A DNA stretch of 64,000 nt from Parerythrobacter aestuarii (lineage in GTDB: Bacteria; Pseudomonadota; Alphaproteobacteria; Sphingomonadales; Sphingomonadaceae). Below are positions 8,320 through 16,261 of the stretch, in pieces. The notes below the pieces were generated by a model. That model was not told where the DNA came from. It saw nothing but the letters and a program-made list of their open reading frames with translations, and searched no databases. Every line of letters starts with the position of its first letter. Within the stretch, counting starts at the first letter, position 1. Both the position numbers and the translations under genes were made by a program. The stretch covers positions 1,922,001 to 1,986,000 of the forward strand of contig NZ_JARBWD010000001.1 of NCBI RefSeq assembly GCF_030140925.1, written 5' to 3'.

Positions 8320-9537
8320 GTGGCTGATCAGGACCTATCCCCTTCCCCGACCGATGCGCACGCAAGCCTGAGTCGGCGGGACACGGCGCTGTTGGCCTTG
8401 CTCAGCGGTGTGACGGTGGCCAACGCCTACTACATCCACCCGATCATCGCCGAGGTCGGCGAACACTTCGATGTCTCTCCCGCACAGATCGGGCTGGTCC
8501 CAGCCTTCAACCAGATGGCGTTGGCGCTGGGCATCTTCCTGCTGCTGCCGTTGGGAGACCGGATCAGCAACCGGACGCTTTCGATAGTCCTTGCATCGCT
8601 GCAGACTCTGGCGCTGCTGGTCATGGCTGTCGCGCCCAGTTTTGCAGTCTTCGTGACCGCTTCGACCCTGCTCGGGTTCGTCACTATCGTGCCCTATCTC
8701 GTTCCTGCCTATGCCTCAAAGCGAGCGCCAGCCAAGGAACTTGGGCGCGTAACCGCTTTCCTTACTGCTGGGGTGATCGTCGCGATCCTGCTCGCTCGGG
8801 TGGGTGCCGGCATTATCGCCCACTGGGCCGGCTGGCATATGGTCTATGCCGTCGCAGCAGTGCTGATGGCCGGTGTGACCATGGCCATTCCGTTCATCAT
8901 GGAAGGGCGCGCAAAGGACAGGCCTCCTCCTCCAAGCATCGGCTATTTTGCGCTGGTTGGCTCAACGCTGACCCTGCTCGCCAAATATCCGCGCGTGATC
9001 CTGTCCGGCGCGATCCAGGCGCTCAATTTCGGCATGTTCCTGGTCGTTTGGCTGGGCCTCGCCTTCCATCTCACCAGCGCCGAGATGGGCTATGGCACCG
9101 ACACGGTGGGCTATCTCGCCGCGATCACCGTGGTCAGCATATTCGCGACTCCGCGCCTTGGCCGTTGGGCCGACCGCGTCGGGCCCTATCGTGCAAGGCT
9201 GATCCTGAGCACGGTGCAAGCGTTCGGGATCCTGCTCTACTGGCCAACCGGATCGAGCCTGTGGCTGCTGATGATCCCGCTTATGATCACCAACATCGTC
9301 GGCCCCACGATAGATGTCGCCGGGCGCATGACCTTTTTATCTCTCGAACCAGCTATCAGGACCCGGCTCATGACCGGCTACATCATCCTCATGTTCTCAG
9401 GCGCAGGCATCGCCAGCTGGGGTGCGCCGGTAGCCTATGACATTGGGCAATGGCACGGCATCGCTGGGCTATGTGCCGCGATGTCGCTAACTATCGTCCT
9501 GCTCAGCTGGCTGGGGCTGAGGTCTCAGGATTCCTGA
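8320..9537 (+). CDS. Major facilitator superfamily transporter
   Basis: A 405-residue integral membrane protein with about twelve hydrophobic segments, typical of MFS carriers. The loop between segments 2 and 3 has LPLGDRISNR, a form of the MFS motif A, and an equivalent occurs in the second half (TPRLGRWADRVG). The substrate is unknown; the family includes drug and metabolite exporters. The start is a GTG at 8320, 12 bases after the mscS stop. The 3' end overlaps by 13 bp the convergent DUF1499 gene. Confidence 0.88.
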   Translation: MADQDLSPSPTDAHASLSRRDTALLALLSGVTVANAYYIHPIIAEVGEHFDVSPAQIGLVPAFNQMALALGIFLLLPLGDRISNRTLSIVLASLQTLALLVMAVAPSFAVFVTASTLLGFVTIVPYLVPAYASKRAPAKELGRVTAFLTAGVIVAILLARVGAGIIAHWAGWHMVYAVAAVLMAGVTMAIPFIMEGRAKDRPPPPSIGYFALVGSTLTLLAKYPRVILSGAIQALNFGMFLVVWLGLAFHLTSAEMGYGTDTVGYLAAITVVSIFATPRLGRWADRVGPYRARLILSTVQAFGILLYWPTGSSLWLLMIPLMITNIVGPTIDVAGRMTFLSLEPAIRTRLMTGYIILMFSGAGIASWGAPVAYDIGQWHGIAGLCAAMSLTIVLLSWLGLRSQDS

Positions 9538-10259
9538 AGTGCGGCCAGGAACTCACGGATCCGCTTGGCATTCTCGCCGAGGTCGCTGATGCCCACCCTG
9601 CTGATCGACCGCATGTCGACCAGTGTTTCGCCATTTTCCAACGGCACGGCACGCAGCACCACGATGTCCTCGAACTTGATCCAGGACGCATAGGCCACTG
9701 CTTCGAAGCGTCCTTCATCCGGCGCGACGGCTGCGATGGTCCAGCCGCGTTCCTTTGCCAGCTCTTCGGCCTTGGCGACGACCGCTGCGGGCGTCGCATT
9801 CACCGTGACAGGCGTCAGGTCGCTGTAGCCCTCAGCGTGTGCTTCTTTCCAGGCTTCAACGGTATCGACGCCCCGGAGGTTGTCTTCCGGGATCGCCAGC
9901 TCGACAAATTCGGGAGGGTTCTCGAGGTCGGTCGTTGCGTCGTGGATGTAGGGATATTCAGCAGCAGTGCTGCGCAGCAGCGAAAGCCCGCCGAAAGCGG
10001 CGGCACCGATAACGACTGCCAACACCGCTTTGCGTGCAGCCGGCCAGCCCGAACGCCAATTCATGACGAGGGCCACAAGGCCAAGCACCGCCACGCCGCC
10101 ACCAGCCATTGCCGAATAGACGAACGACATGAAGCCCGGCAGCTTGCCGATCACATCGAAGCGCGCCAGCGTCGTACCGGCCAGCGCGATCACGACAATC
10201 GCGATACCAAGCCAGAATGCGAGCGCGCTGGCGCGGCGGGTCCATGGGCTGTCGTTCAT
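9525..10259 (-). CDS. DUF1499 domain membrane protein
   Basis: A 244-residue protein with three N-terminal membrane segments (about residues 14-34, 45-68 and 78-95) and a C-terminal DUF1499 domain of about 110 residues. The domain begins near LENPPEFVEL and contains FEAVAYASWIKFEDIVVLR, typical of the family. The function is unknown. It is convergent with the MFS gene and lies downstream of tRNA-Arg on the same strand. Confidence 0.8.
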   Translation of the reverse strand: MNDSPWTRRASALAFWLGIAIVVIALAGTTLARFDVIGKLPGFMSFVYSAMAGGGVAVLGLVALVMNWRSGWPAARKAVLAVVIGAAAFGGLSLLRSTAAEYPYIHDATTDLENPPEFVELAIPEDNLRGVDTVEAWKEAHAEGYSDLTPVTVNATPAAVVAKAEELAKERGWTIAAVAPDEGRFEAVAYASWIKFEDIVVLRAVPLENGETLVDMRSISRVGISDLGENAKRIREFLAALQES

Positions 10260-10285
10260 TGTCGTTCTCTCCCCGAAGAAACTGG

Positions 10286-10362
10286 TGGTGCGCCCGACAG
10301 GATTCGAACCTGTGGCCCCCAGATTAGGAATCTGGTGCTCTATCCGACTGAGCTACGGGCGC
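10286..10362 (-). tRNA. tRNA-Arg (anticodon CCT)
   Basis: Read on the minus strand this 77-nt sequence folds as a standard tRNA. The acceptor stem is GCGCCCG/CGGGCGC, the D arm contains AGCTCAGTCGGATAGAGC, and the anticodon stem CCAGA/TCTGG encloses the loop TTCCTAA with anticodon CCT. The T arm carries GGTTCGAATCC. The 3' CCA is encoded. No integrase or duplicated 3' end is seen nearby, so it is not marking an island here. Confidence 0.97.
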
Positions 10363-10475
10363 CCCTTGTGGCCGTTTAGCAGCGTTCACTTGACGCGCAA
10401 GAACGGTCCGTAGGACCGCAAGCGCGACTGCGCGCCCGCAGCGATTAGGCCGTCAGGCTTCTGGAGCGAGGATTT

Positions 10476-10497
10476 CGCACACCCGGAGGAGTGTGCG
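10476..10497 (-). terminator. Possible hairpin downstream of the grxC operon
   Basis: A perfect 7 bp inverted repeat CGCACAC/GTGTGCG with an 8-base loop lies 17 bases after the DUF1178 stop on the minus strand. There is no T-run after it, so it may stabilise the transcript end rather than terminate by itself. The rest of 10363-10513 shows nothing recognisable except a 6 bp CGGTCC/GGACCG repeat near the tRNA 5' side. Confidence 0.3.
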
Positions 10498-10513
10498 GAC
10501 TACAATAAACTCA

Positions 10514-10996
10514 TCAGTTGAGATCGTCGGGATCGGCAACCGGGATCAGCAGCGGGGCGACATTGATGCCCTCTTCAGCGAGTTCCTTCGCCTCTTCGGG
10601 CGTCGCCTTGCCGTGGATCAGCGCTTCGTCACGCTCGCCATAGTGCATCTCGCGCGATTGCTTGGCGAATTCCTTGCCGACCCAGGTGCTGTCCTTGATG
10701 GTCTCCGCCTGGACCTTCGCCAGCGCTTTCATCGCTTCGACGAGCTTGGGCGGGAGCGACTGCTCCCCCGCACCCCCACTAACTGCGGAGGACCGGTCAT
10801 CCTTCGAGGAAAGCTCGCTGCGTGTATTGCCCTTGGCCGGGACAGCAGGTGCCATCGGTGCCTTGTCGACCTTTTCGCAGCCGCATTCCGGGCAAAGCAG
10901 CCAGCCTTTCTCGCGCTGGTCTGCGAAGTCGCTGGTCGAGCGGAACCAGCCTTCGAAACGGTGGCTGTTGGAACAGGCGAGGTCGAATACGATCAT
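10514..10996 (-). CDS. DUF1178 family protein
   Basis: A 160-residue protein matching DUF1178. It opens with MIVFDLACSNSHRFEGWF and has a zinc-ribbon-like CPECGC at about residues 35-40. It continues with a helical region ending EEGINVAPLLIPV. The function is unknown. It is the last gene of grxC-nitrilase-DUF1178, overlapping the nitrilase stop by ATGA, an order seen in many alphaproteobacteria. Residues of about 55-80 form a Ser/Gly-rich low-complexity stretch whose DNA shares the 12-mer CTGCTCCCCCGC with the palindromic repeat in pdhB. Confidence 0.85.
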   Translation of the reverse strand: MIVFDLACSNSHRFEGWFRSTSDFADQREKGWLLCPECGCEKVDKAPMAPAVPAKGNTRSELSSKDDRSSAVSGGAGEQSLPPKLVEAMKALAKVQAETIKDSTWVGKEFAKQSREMHYGERDEALIHGKATPEEAKELAEEGINVAPLLIPVADPDDLN

Positions 10997-11820
10997 GGCG
11001 CGGGTGATTTAGGGATATCGCGGCGGTTGGCAAGGCTTGGCACTTGGGCGCGGACTTCGGCGATGCGGCCGAGGTCAATGTCGGCGAAGCCTAGGCCTGG
11101 CGCTTCACCGCCCATATCGAGCAGGACTTGCCCCCACGGATCGACCACCAGGCTGTGGCCATAGGTGACGCGACCATCTGGATGCTTGCCCACCTGCGCT
11201 GCTGCCACAACAAAGGCACTGGCCTCGATAGCACGTGCTCGCTGCATGACATGCCAATGCGCCTTGCCGGTCGGGACGGTGAACGCAGCGGGAATGGCAA
11301 TGACGTCGCATTTCCGCTGACCCAGTTCTTCGAAAAGCGCCGGAAAGCGCAGGTCGTAGCAAATCGTCAGCCCGAGCCGCCCCACAGGTGTTTCGGCAGT
11401 GACGACTTCACTGCCTGCCCGATAGGCATTCGATTCCCGCCAGCTCTCACCACTGGCAAGATCGACGTCGAACATATGCATCTTGTCATATCGGGCAGCG
11501 ATTTCACCATGCGGATTGATGAGCAATGACCGGTTGGACCACTTGCCTTCGCCCGTGTTTAGCGCAAGCGAGCCGATCGCGACCCAGATCGCATGCGTCT
11601 TCGCAGCGGCTTTTGCCTTGCTCAGGACGACGTCGTCATCCTCGGTCCGGATGTTTTCCGCACCGCGTTGGCGGTCGCGGTCAAGCAAGCCAGTCATTTC
11701 CGGCGTAAACAGCATCACCGCACCACCTTCGGCCGCGGCAGCGATATGCTGTTCCAGCACCAGGGCATTGGCATCGGGATCGATCCCCGATTGCATCTGG
11801 GCAACGGAAATGCGGATCAT
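10993..11820 (-). CDS. Carbon-nitrogen hydrolase (Nit-type, probable deaminated-glutathione amidase)
   Basis: A 275-residue nitrilase-superfamily amidase. The Glu-Lys-Cys catalytic triad is visible as E41 (FTPEMT), K113 (YDKMHMFD) and C154 (TICYDLRFP). The closest recalled relatives are Nit1/NitA proteins that hydrolyse deaminated glutathione as metabolite repair. Location directly downstream of a glutaredoxin gene fits a link to glutathione. The gene overlaps the DUF1178 gene by four bases. Confidence 0.88.
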   Translation of the reverse strand: MIRISVAQMQSGIDPDANALVLEQHIAAAAEGGAVMLFTPEMTGLLDRDRQRGAENIRTEDDDVVLSKAKAAAKTHAIWVAIGSLALNTGEGKWSNRSLLINPHGEIAARYDKMHMFDVDLASGESWRESNAYRAGSEVVTAETPVGRLGLTICYDLRFPALFEELGQRKCDVIAIPAAFTVPTGKAHWHVMQRARAIEASAFVVAAAQVGKHPDGRVTYGHSLVVDPWGQVLLDMGGEAPGLGFADIDLGRIAEVRAQVPSLANRRDIPKSPAP

Positions 11821-11838
11821 GAGTAGATCATGCGGGTC

Positions 11839-12105
11839 TCAACTGCCCGCCAACAGCGCGTCGAGCTTGCCGTCACGCTCCAGCGCGTGGAGCTCGTCAG
11901 AGCCGCCGACATGCGTTTCGCCGATAAAGATCTGCGGCACCGTGCGCGCCATCGGCGCGCGTTCCATCATCTCGTCACGCTTGGGGCCGCCCATGGTGAT
12001 GTCGAACTCGTTGTAGCTGACGCCTTTCTCATCGAGCAGGCGCTTGGCCCGGAAGCAATAGCCGCAGCCGAACTTGGTGTAGATGTCGATTTTCACTTCA
12101 GACAT
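11839..12105 (-). CDS. grxC: Glutaredoxin 3
   Basis: An 88-residue dithiol glutaredoxin that reduces disulfides with glutathione in the cytoplasm. The active site CGYC is at residues 14-17, with the TVPQIFIG segment containing the cis-proline and the GGSDEL glutathione-binding end. It is the first gene of the grxC-nitrilase-DUF1178 operon and is divergent from hsp20. The length fits the family. Confidence 0.93.
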   Translation of the reverse strand: MSEVKIDIYTKFGCGYCFRAKRLLDEKGVSYNEFDITMGGPKRDEMMERAPMARTVPQIFIGETHVGGSDELHALERDGKLDALLAGS

Positions 12106-12138
12106 TGAAAATCCTTGTTTTTCATTCCTTTGTGGGTT

Positions 12139-12166
12139 CTTGAAACCCGATAATCCGCTCCTATAT
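12139..12166 (+). promoter_or_regulatory. RpoH (sigma-32) type heat-shock promoter of hsp20
   Basis: CTTGAAA at 12139-12145 and CCTATAT at 12160-12166 fit the alphaproteobacterial heat-shock consensus (CTTG, 17 bases, CYTATNT). The spacing CTTG-N17-CCTATAT is exact. The expected transcript start, around 12172, would give a leader of about 97 bases before the hsp20 ATG. Confidence 0.75.
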
Positions 12167-12172
12167 CGTCGA

Positions 12173-12272
12173 TGTGGAGCGGGGCCGCAATGGGCCGCTT
12201 CACAGACTTAACGGAATGCCGCCGAGCCGGGTTCCGCAGAGACCAGATTGCTCATTGGAGGATTTGCATATG
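12173..12272 (+). promoter_or_regulatory. ROSE-like RNA thermometer in the hsp20 leader
   Basis: The leader of hsp20 ends with TTGCT (12248-12252) four bases from GGAGGA (12257-12262), the ribosome-binding site. In ROSE thermometers a UYGCU segment pairs with the AGGA-type site using weak and G-G pairs, so it melts on heating. The arrangement, leader length and gene type all match that family. Upstream GC-rich segments could form the other hairpins, but a fold was not computed. Confidence 0.65.
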
Positions 12273-12740
12273 TCACGTCTTGATTTCACCCCCTATCGCC
12301 GCAGCACCGTCGGTTTTGACCGCCTGTTCGACATGCTGGAAAGCAATGTCCGCCAGGGCGGCAGCGATAACTATCCGCCGTTCAATATCGAAAAGCGTGG
12401 CGATGACGACTATCGCATCACGCTCGCGATCGCTGGCTTCCGTCCCGGCGACCTCGATATCACGGCCCAGCAGAACCTGCTGACCATCACCGGCAAGAAG
12501 CGCGATGAAACCGTCGACGGCGAAATGCTGCACATCGGTATCGCCAACCGCGGGTTCGAGCGCCGCTTCGAGCTGGCCGACTATGTCCGCGTTGCCAACG
12601 CCGACCTTTCCGACGGCCTGCTGGTAATCGATCTGGTGCGCGAAGTGCCGGAAGCGATGAAGCCGAAGAAGATCCTGATTGGAGACCAGAAGACACTGAA
12701 TGTGGTCGATGGCGACAAGAAGGACACCGACGCCGCCTGA
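12270..12740 (+). CDS. hsp20: Small heat-shock protein, Hsp20/IbpA family
   Basis: A 156-residue ATP-independent holdase chaperone with an alpha-crystallin domain (about residues 35-130). Typical parts are YPPFNIEKRGDDDYRI, AGF and the IANRGFERRFEL strand. The C-terminal region lacks a clear IxI but has KILIGD. The chosen ATG at 12270 has GGAGGA eight bases upstream; a longer frame from 12174 would run through the leader. Regulation is likely by RpoH at the promoter and by a ROSE-like thermometer. It ends with a strong terminator. Confidence 0.93.
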   Translation: MSRLDFTPYRRSTVGFDRLFDMLESNVRQGGSDNYPPFNIEKRGDDDYRITLAIAGFRPGDLDITAQQNLLTITGKKRDETVDGEMLHIGIANRGFERRFELADYVRVANADLSDGLLVIDLVREVPEAMKPKKILIGDQKTLNVVDGDKKDTDAA

Positions 12741-12764
12741 TCTTCCGTAAGGGCTGAAATGAAC

Positions 12765-12798
12765 AAGGGCCTGCCCTCATGCGAGGGTAGGCCCTTTT
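12765..12798 (+). terminator. Rho-independent terminator after hsp20
   Basis: A 14 bp stem starting AAGGGCCTGCCCTC with one G-T pair, loop ATGC, then TTTT, 24 bases after the hsp20 stop. Confidence 0.9.
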
Positions 12799-13125
12799 GC
12801 CGTCACGACGTCATGCGATGCGGTCGAGGTGTGGGGCGGACCCGCTTGAAGATCCGCCCCGCGACGATTCACGCCGCCTCGTCCGTCTCTAACCGTCCGG
12901 GTCGCAGAAGACGATCAAAGCCGGGACAAGCTCACAAACTCGGTAAGCGCGACCCCCGTTTAGTCAGTTGCGATCAGCAACTGTGCCACCTTCATGCGTT
13001 GGTACCCTCAAAAGATAAAGAGGTGACCCGCAAAAATGGTAACCATTGGCCTACTATGGGTAGTCCGGCTGAGCGAATATTGCACAAACGCGACACTTTG
13101 CCGCATAAATGAAATTAGTTAATGC
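12799..13125. other. Intergenic gap between convergent hsp20 and pyrG
   Basis: About 330 bases between two converging gene ends. No reading frame here has a ribosome-binding site or recognisable protein. The right half (about 13000-13125) is visibly richer in A and T than its surroundings and contains GGTGACC and GGTAACC. No tRNA, hairpin with a T-run or known RNA was recognised. Confidence 0.5.
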
Positions 13126-14760
13126 TCACACGAGTCGCGACTGGTGCAGCGCAGCCTTGATGAACCCGGAAAAAAGCGGGTGCGGGTCGAACGGCTTCGA
13201 CTTCAGCTCGGGGTGAAACTGGACGCCGACGAACCACGGGTGATCCGGACGCTCGACGATTTCGGGCAGCAGGCCGTCAGGCGACATGCCGGAGAAGATC
13301 AGGCCTTGCCCTTCCAGTGCATCGCGGTAGGCCGCATTGACTTCATAGCGATGGCGGTGGCGCTCCGAAATCATGCTCGCGCCGCCATAGATAGCGCTGA
13401 CATGGCTGTTGCCGGCCAGTTTGGCATCATAGGCCCCGAGCCGCATGGTCCCACCCAGGTCGCCGCCCGCCTCGCGGGTTTCCAGCCCTTCTTCAGTCAT
13501 CCATTCGGTGATGATGCCCACCACCGGCTCTTCAGTCTCGCCAAATTCGGTCGAGCTGGCCTTGGCATGGCCTGCTGAACGGGCTGCTTCGACGCAGGCC
13601 ATCTGCATGCCGAGGCAGATACCGAAGAACGGCACGCCGCGCTCGCGTGCGAAGCGAACGCTGGCGATCTTTCCTTCGCTGCCGCGCTCACCAAAACCGC
13701 CGGGAACGAGAATCCCGTGCATCGGCTCGAGCTGGGCCGCGATATCGCTATCGTCCTGCTCGAAGATTTCAGCATCGATCCAGCGGATATTGACCTTCAC
13801 CCGGTTGGCCATCCCGCCGTGGACCAGTGCTTCGTTCAAGGACTTGTAGGCATCCTGCAGCCCGACATATTTTCCGACCACGCCGATGGTGACTTCGCCT
13901 TCCGGGTGGAAGTAGCGGTCCGTGACATCGTTCCACGCCGACAGATCAGGGGCCGGTGCATCGGTAATACCGAACCCGCGCAGCACCTCGGCGTCGAGGC
14001 CTTCCTCGTGATACTGCAGCGGAACCGAATAGATCGACGGCGCATCGAGTGCCGGGATGACCGCTTCCTTGCGGACGTTACAGAAGTTGGCGATTTTCTG
14101 CCGCTCGCCATCGGGCAGAGGGTGCTCGCAGCGGCACAGCAGCACGTCCGGCTTGATGCCCAGGCTCGCCAGTTCGCGTACCGAGTGCTGGGTCGGCTTG
14201 GTCTTCAGTTCGCCGGCCGCCGCAATATAGGGCACCAGCGTGACATGGACGCTGAGCGTCTGGTTGGGTTCGAGCTCGTTCCGCAGCTGGCGAATCGCTT
14301 CCATGAACGGCAGCGACTCGATGTCGCCCACGGTCCCGCCGATCTCGCATAAGATAAAGTCGAGATCGTCCTGGTCGGCCAGCGCGAAATTCTTGATCGC
14401 GTCGGTGACATGGGGGATCACCTGTACCGTCGCACCGAGATAGTCACCGCGCCGTTCCTTGGCGATGATGTCCTGATAGACGCGCCCCGACGTGATGTTG
14501 TCGCTCTGGCGCGCCGAGACGCCTGTGAAGCGTTCGTAGTGTCCCAGGTCGAGGTCGGTCTCGGCCCCATCGTCCGTGACATAGACTTCGCCATGCTGAT
14601 ACGGGCTCATCGTGCCCGGATCGACGTTCAGATAGGGGTCGAACTTGCGAATGCGGACCTTGTAGCCGCGCGCCTGCAGCAACGCGCCAAGCGATGCCGC
14701 CATGAGACCTTTTCCGAGCGAGGAGACCACGCCGCCGGTGATGAAAATATACCGCGCCAT
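13126..14760 (-). CDS. pyrG: CTP synthase
   Basis: Makes CTP from UTP using glutamine and ATP. The 544-residue protein has the N-terminal synthetase domain beginning [14 protein letters not shown] (P-loop) and a C-terminal class I glutamine amidotransferase domain. The latter has the nucleophile in [10 protein letters not shown] and the His/Glu pair in VQFHPEL. Length is standard. secG lies 91 bp upstream on the same strand. Confidence 0.98.
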   Translation of the reverse strand: MARYIFITGGVVSSLGKGLMAASLGALLQARGYKVRIRKFDPYLNVDPGTMSPYQHGEVYVTDDGAETDLDLGHYERFTGVSARQSDNITSGRVYQDIIAKERRGDYLGATVQVIPHVTDAIKNFALADQDDLDFILCEIGGTVGDIESLPFMEAIRQLRNELEPNQTLSVHVTLVPYIAAAGELKTKPTQHSVRELASLGIKPDVLLCRCEHPLPDGERQKIANFCNVRKEAVIPALDAPSIYSVPLQYHEEGLDAEVLRGFGITDAPAPDLSAWNDVTDRYFHPEGEVTIGVVGKYVGLQDAYKSLNEALVHGGMANRVKVNIRWIDAEIFEQDDSDIAAQLEPMHGILVPGGFGERGSEGKIASVRFARERGVPFFGICLGMQMACVEAARSAGHAKASSTEFGETEEPVVGIITEWMTEEGLETREAGGDLGGTMRLGAYDAKLAGNSHVSAIYGGASMISERHRHRYEVNAAYRDALEGQGLIFSGMSPDGLLPEIVERPDHPWFVGVQFHPELKSKPFDPHPLFSGFIKAALHQSRLV

Positions 14761-14851
14761 GGGAGTTGGGCCTTAAGCTGAGGAATGGATTCGGCGCAAG
14801 CGGAATGACGAGCCTGTCGCCCGCAATCCACATATTGCTTGCCGGTTGTGC

Positions 14852-15232
14852 TTATTCGGATGCTGGAGCGAGCGGATCACCAGCGGATTCCGGTGCCGCT
14901 TCTCCTGCCGGTGCAGCAACGCCATCGGCCGGGGCCGCCAGCGGATCCGGCTCGGCAGCGGGAACGGAGCGATCGAGCGTCGATTCGATATCCGAATCAC
15001 CGGTCGTCTCAACGGCGACCGCTGCCAGGGCAATCGAAAGGCTCACGAAAGCCACCGCCAGCCACTTGGTCGTGCGGCTGAGAAAATCGGCCGCACCGCG
15101 TGCGCTCATCATGCCACCGGGACTGCCGCCGATACCAAGGCCACCGCCTTCGCTACGCTGCATCAGCACCACGCCGACCAGCGCAGCAGCGACAATGGTC
15201 TGGACAACGAACAGGAATATGAAAAGCGACAT
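14852..15232 (-). CDS. secG: Preprotein translocase subunit SecG
   Basis: A 126-residue SecG, part of the SecYEG channel in the inner membrane. Two membrane segments are seen (about residues 3-22 and 57-75), joined by the family loop VLMQRSEGGGLGIGG. The C-terminal tail of about 50 residues is rich in Ala, Pro and Asp, as in other alphaproteobacterial SecG proteins. It lies between tpiA and pyrG on the same strand, a common arrangement. Confidence 0.95.
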   Translation of the reverse strand: MSLFIFLFVVQTIVAAALVGVVLMQRSEGGGLGIGGSPGGMMSARGAADFLSRTTKWLAVAFVSLSIALAAVAVETTGDSDIESTLDRSVPAAEPDPLAAPADGVAAPAGEAAPESAGDPLAPASE

Positions 15233-15302
15233 GGATGTTTTCCGAAAAGCTCAGCTGCCCGCGCATCTAGGAGCGCAGGAGCGCTGAGACAAGGTTTGAC
15301 GC

Positions 15303-16067
15303 TTACTGGTCTTCGCCGTCACCGGCAGCCAGAGCGATGTTCATGAAGCTGTCGGCCGTCAGGCTGGCACCGCCAACGAGCGCTCCACCAACATTTTCGA
15401 CCGACAGGATTTCGCGGGCATTCTCGGGTTTCACCGACCCGCCATAGAGGATCCTTACCAGCCCGCCCTGCTCTTCCCCGAACTTCTCGACGAGAAAAGC
15501 GCGGATGGATGCATGCATGGCAGCAATATCGTTGAGGGTGGGCGTGCGACCGGTGCCGATGGCCCAGATCGGCTCGTAAGCGATGGTCAGGCGATCGCCT
15601 GGCTCTTCGATCTCTTCCGGCAGCGACAGGCGCAGCTGGTTGAGCACGAACTTCTCGTGCTTGCCTTCCTCGCGCTTTTCCTCCGGCTCACCGCAACACA
15701 GGATCACGTTTAGCCCGGCACCCAAGGCCGATTCGACCTTGGTACGAACCAGTTCGTTCGATTCGCCATGGTCCTGTCGCCGCTCGCTGTGGCCGAGGAT
15801 CACGAACTTGGCCCCGGCATCGGCCGCCATGACTGCAGAGATGTCACCGGTATGTGCGCCTTCCACGCCCGGATGACAGTCCTGCGCGCCTACGGCAATC
15901 TGTTCGGCTTCGCGGTGAACGGCGTGGATCAACGTGTAAGGCGGAGCAACAGCCACTTCGACCTTCATGTAACGCTGCGCAGCGCGGTCGATCGCGCGGG
16001 CTTCGGAAAGCATTGCGCGAGTACCGTTCATTTTCCAGTTGCCGACAATATAAGGTCGGAGAGACAT
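15303..16067 (-). CDS. tpiA: Triose-phosphate isomerase
   Basis: Interconverts dihydroxyacetone phosphate and glyceraldehyde 3-phosphate. The 254-residue protein has the catalytic lysine in NWKMNG (K12), the histidine in LGHSERR and the glutamate in AYEPIWAIGTG. The phosphate loop segment LYGGSVKPEN is present. The ATG at 16067 (MSLRPYIVGNW) is preferred over one five codons upstream because it matches the normal N-terminus. It is divergent from the ppiD-like gene. Confidence 0.97.
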   Translation of the reverse strand: MSLRPYIVGNWKMNGTRAMLSEARAIDRAAQRYMKVEVAVAPPYTLIHAVHREAEQIAVGAQDCHPGVEGAHTGDISAVMAADAGAKFVILGHSERRQDHGESNELVRTKVESALGAGLNVILCCGEPEEKREEGKHEKFVLNQLRLSLPEEIEEPGDRLTIAYEPIWAIGTGRTPTLNDIAAMHASIRAFLVEKFGEEQGGLVRILYGGSVKPENAREILSVENVGGALVGGASLTADSFMNIALAAGDGEDQ

Positions 16068-16261
16068 GTGTTCGTCCTGCAATTGTTCTTTGCGCAGTTA
16101 GATAGCGCGTCGGGGGCCGGGTCCGCTAGCCGACCCTGACGATCCAGTCAAAACCCTTTGCGACCTGTTGCGGCTGGGTCGCAGCCCCTCTAAGGCGTTG
16201 CCCAGACGCGCGGATGCCCCCACATTGCGCGCAACCCTTATTGCCTTGGATATGCGTTCCC

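Noticed and set aside
10286..10362. tRNA-Arg as a possible integration site
   Set aside because: No integrase, direct repeat of the tRNA 3' end or foreign-looking block was seen on either side.
12759..13112. 117-codon frame after hsp20
   Set aside because: It starts inside the terminator hairpin, has no ribosome-binding site and its translation matches nothing.
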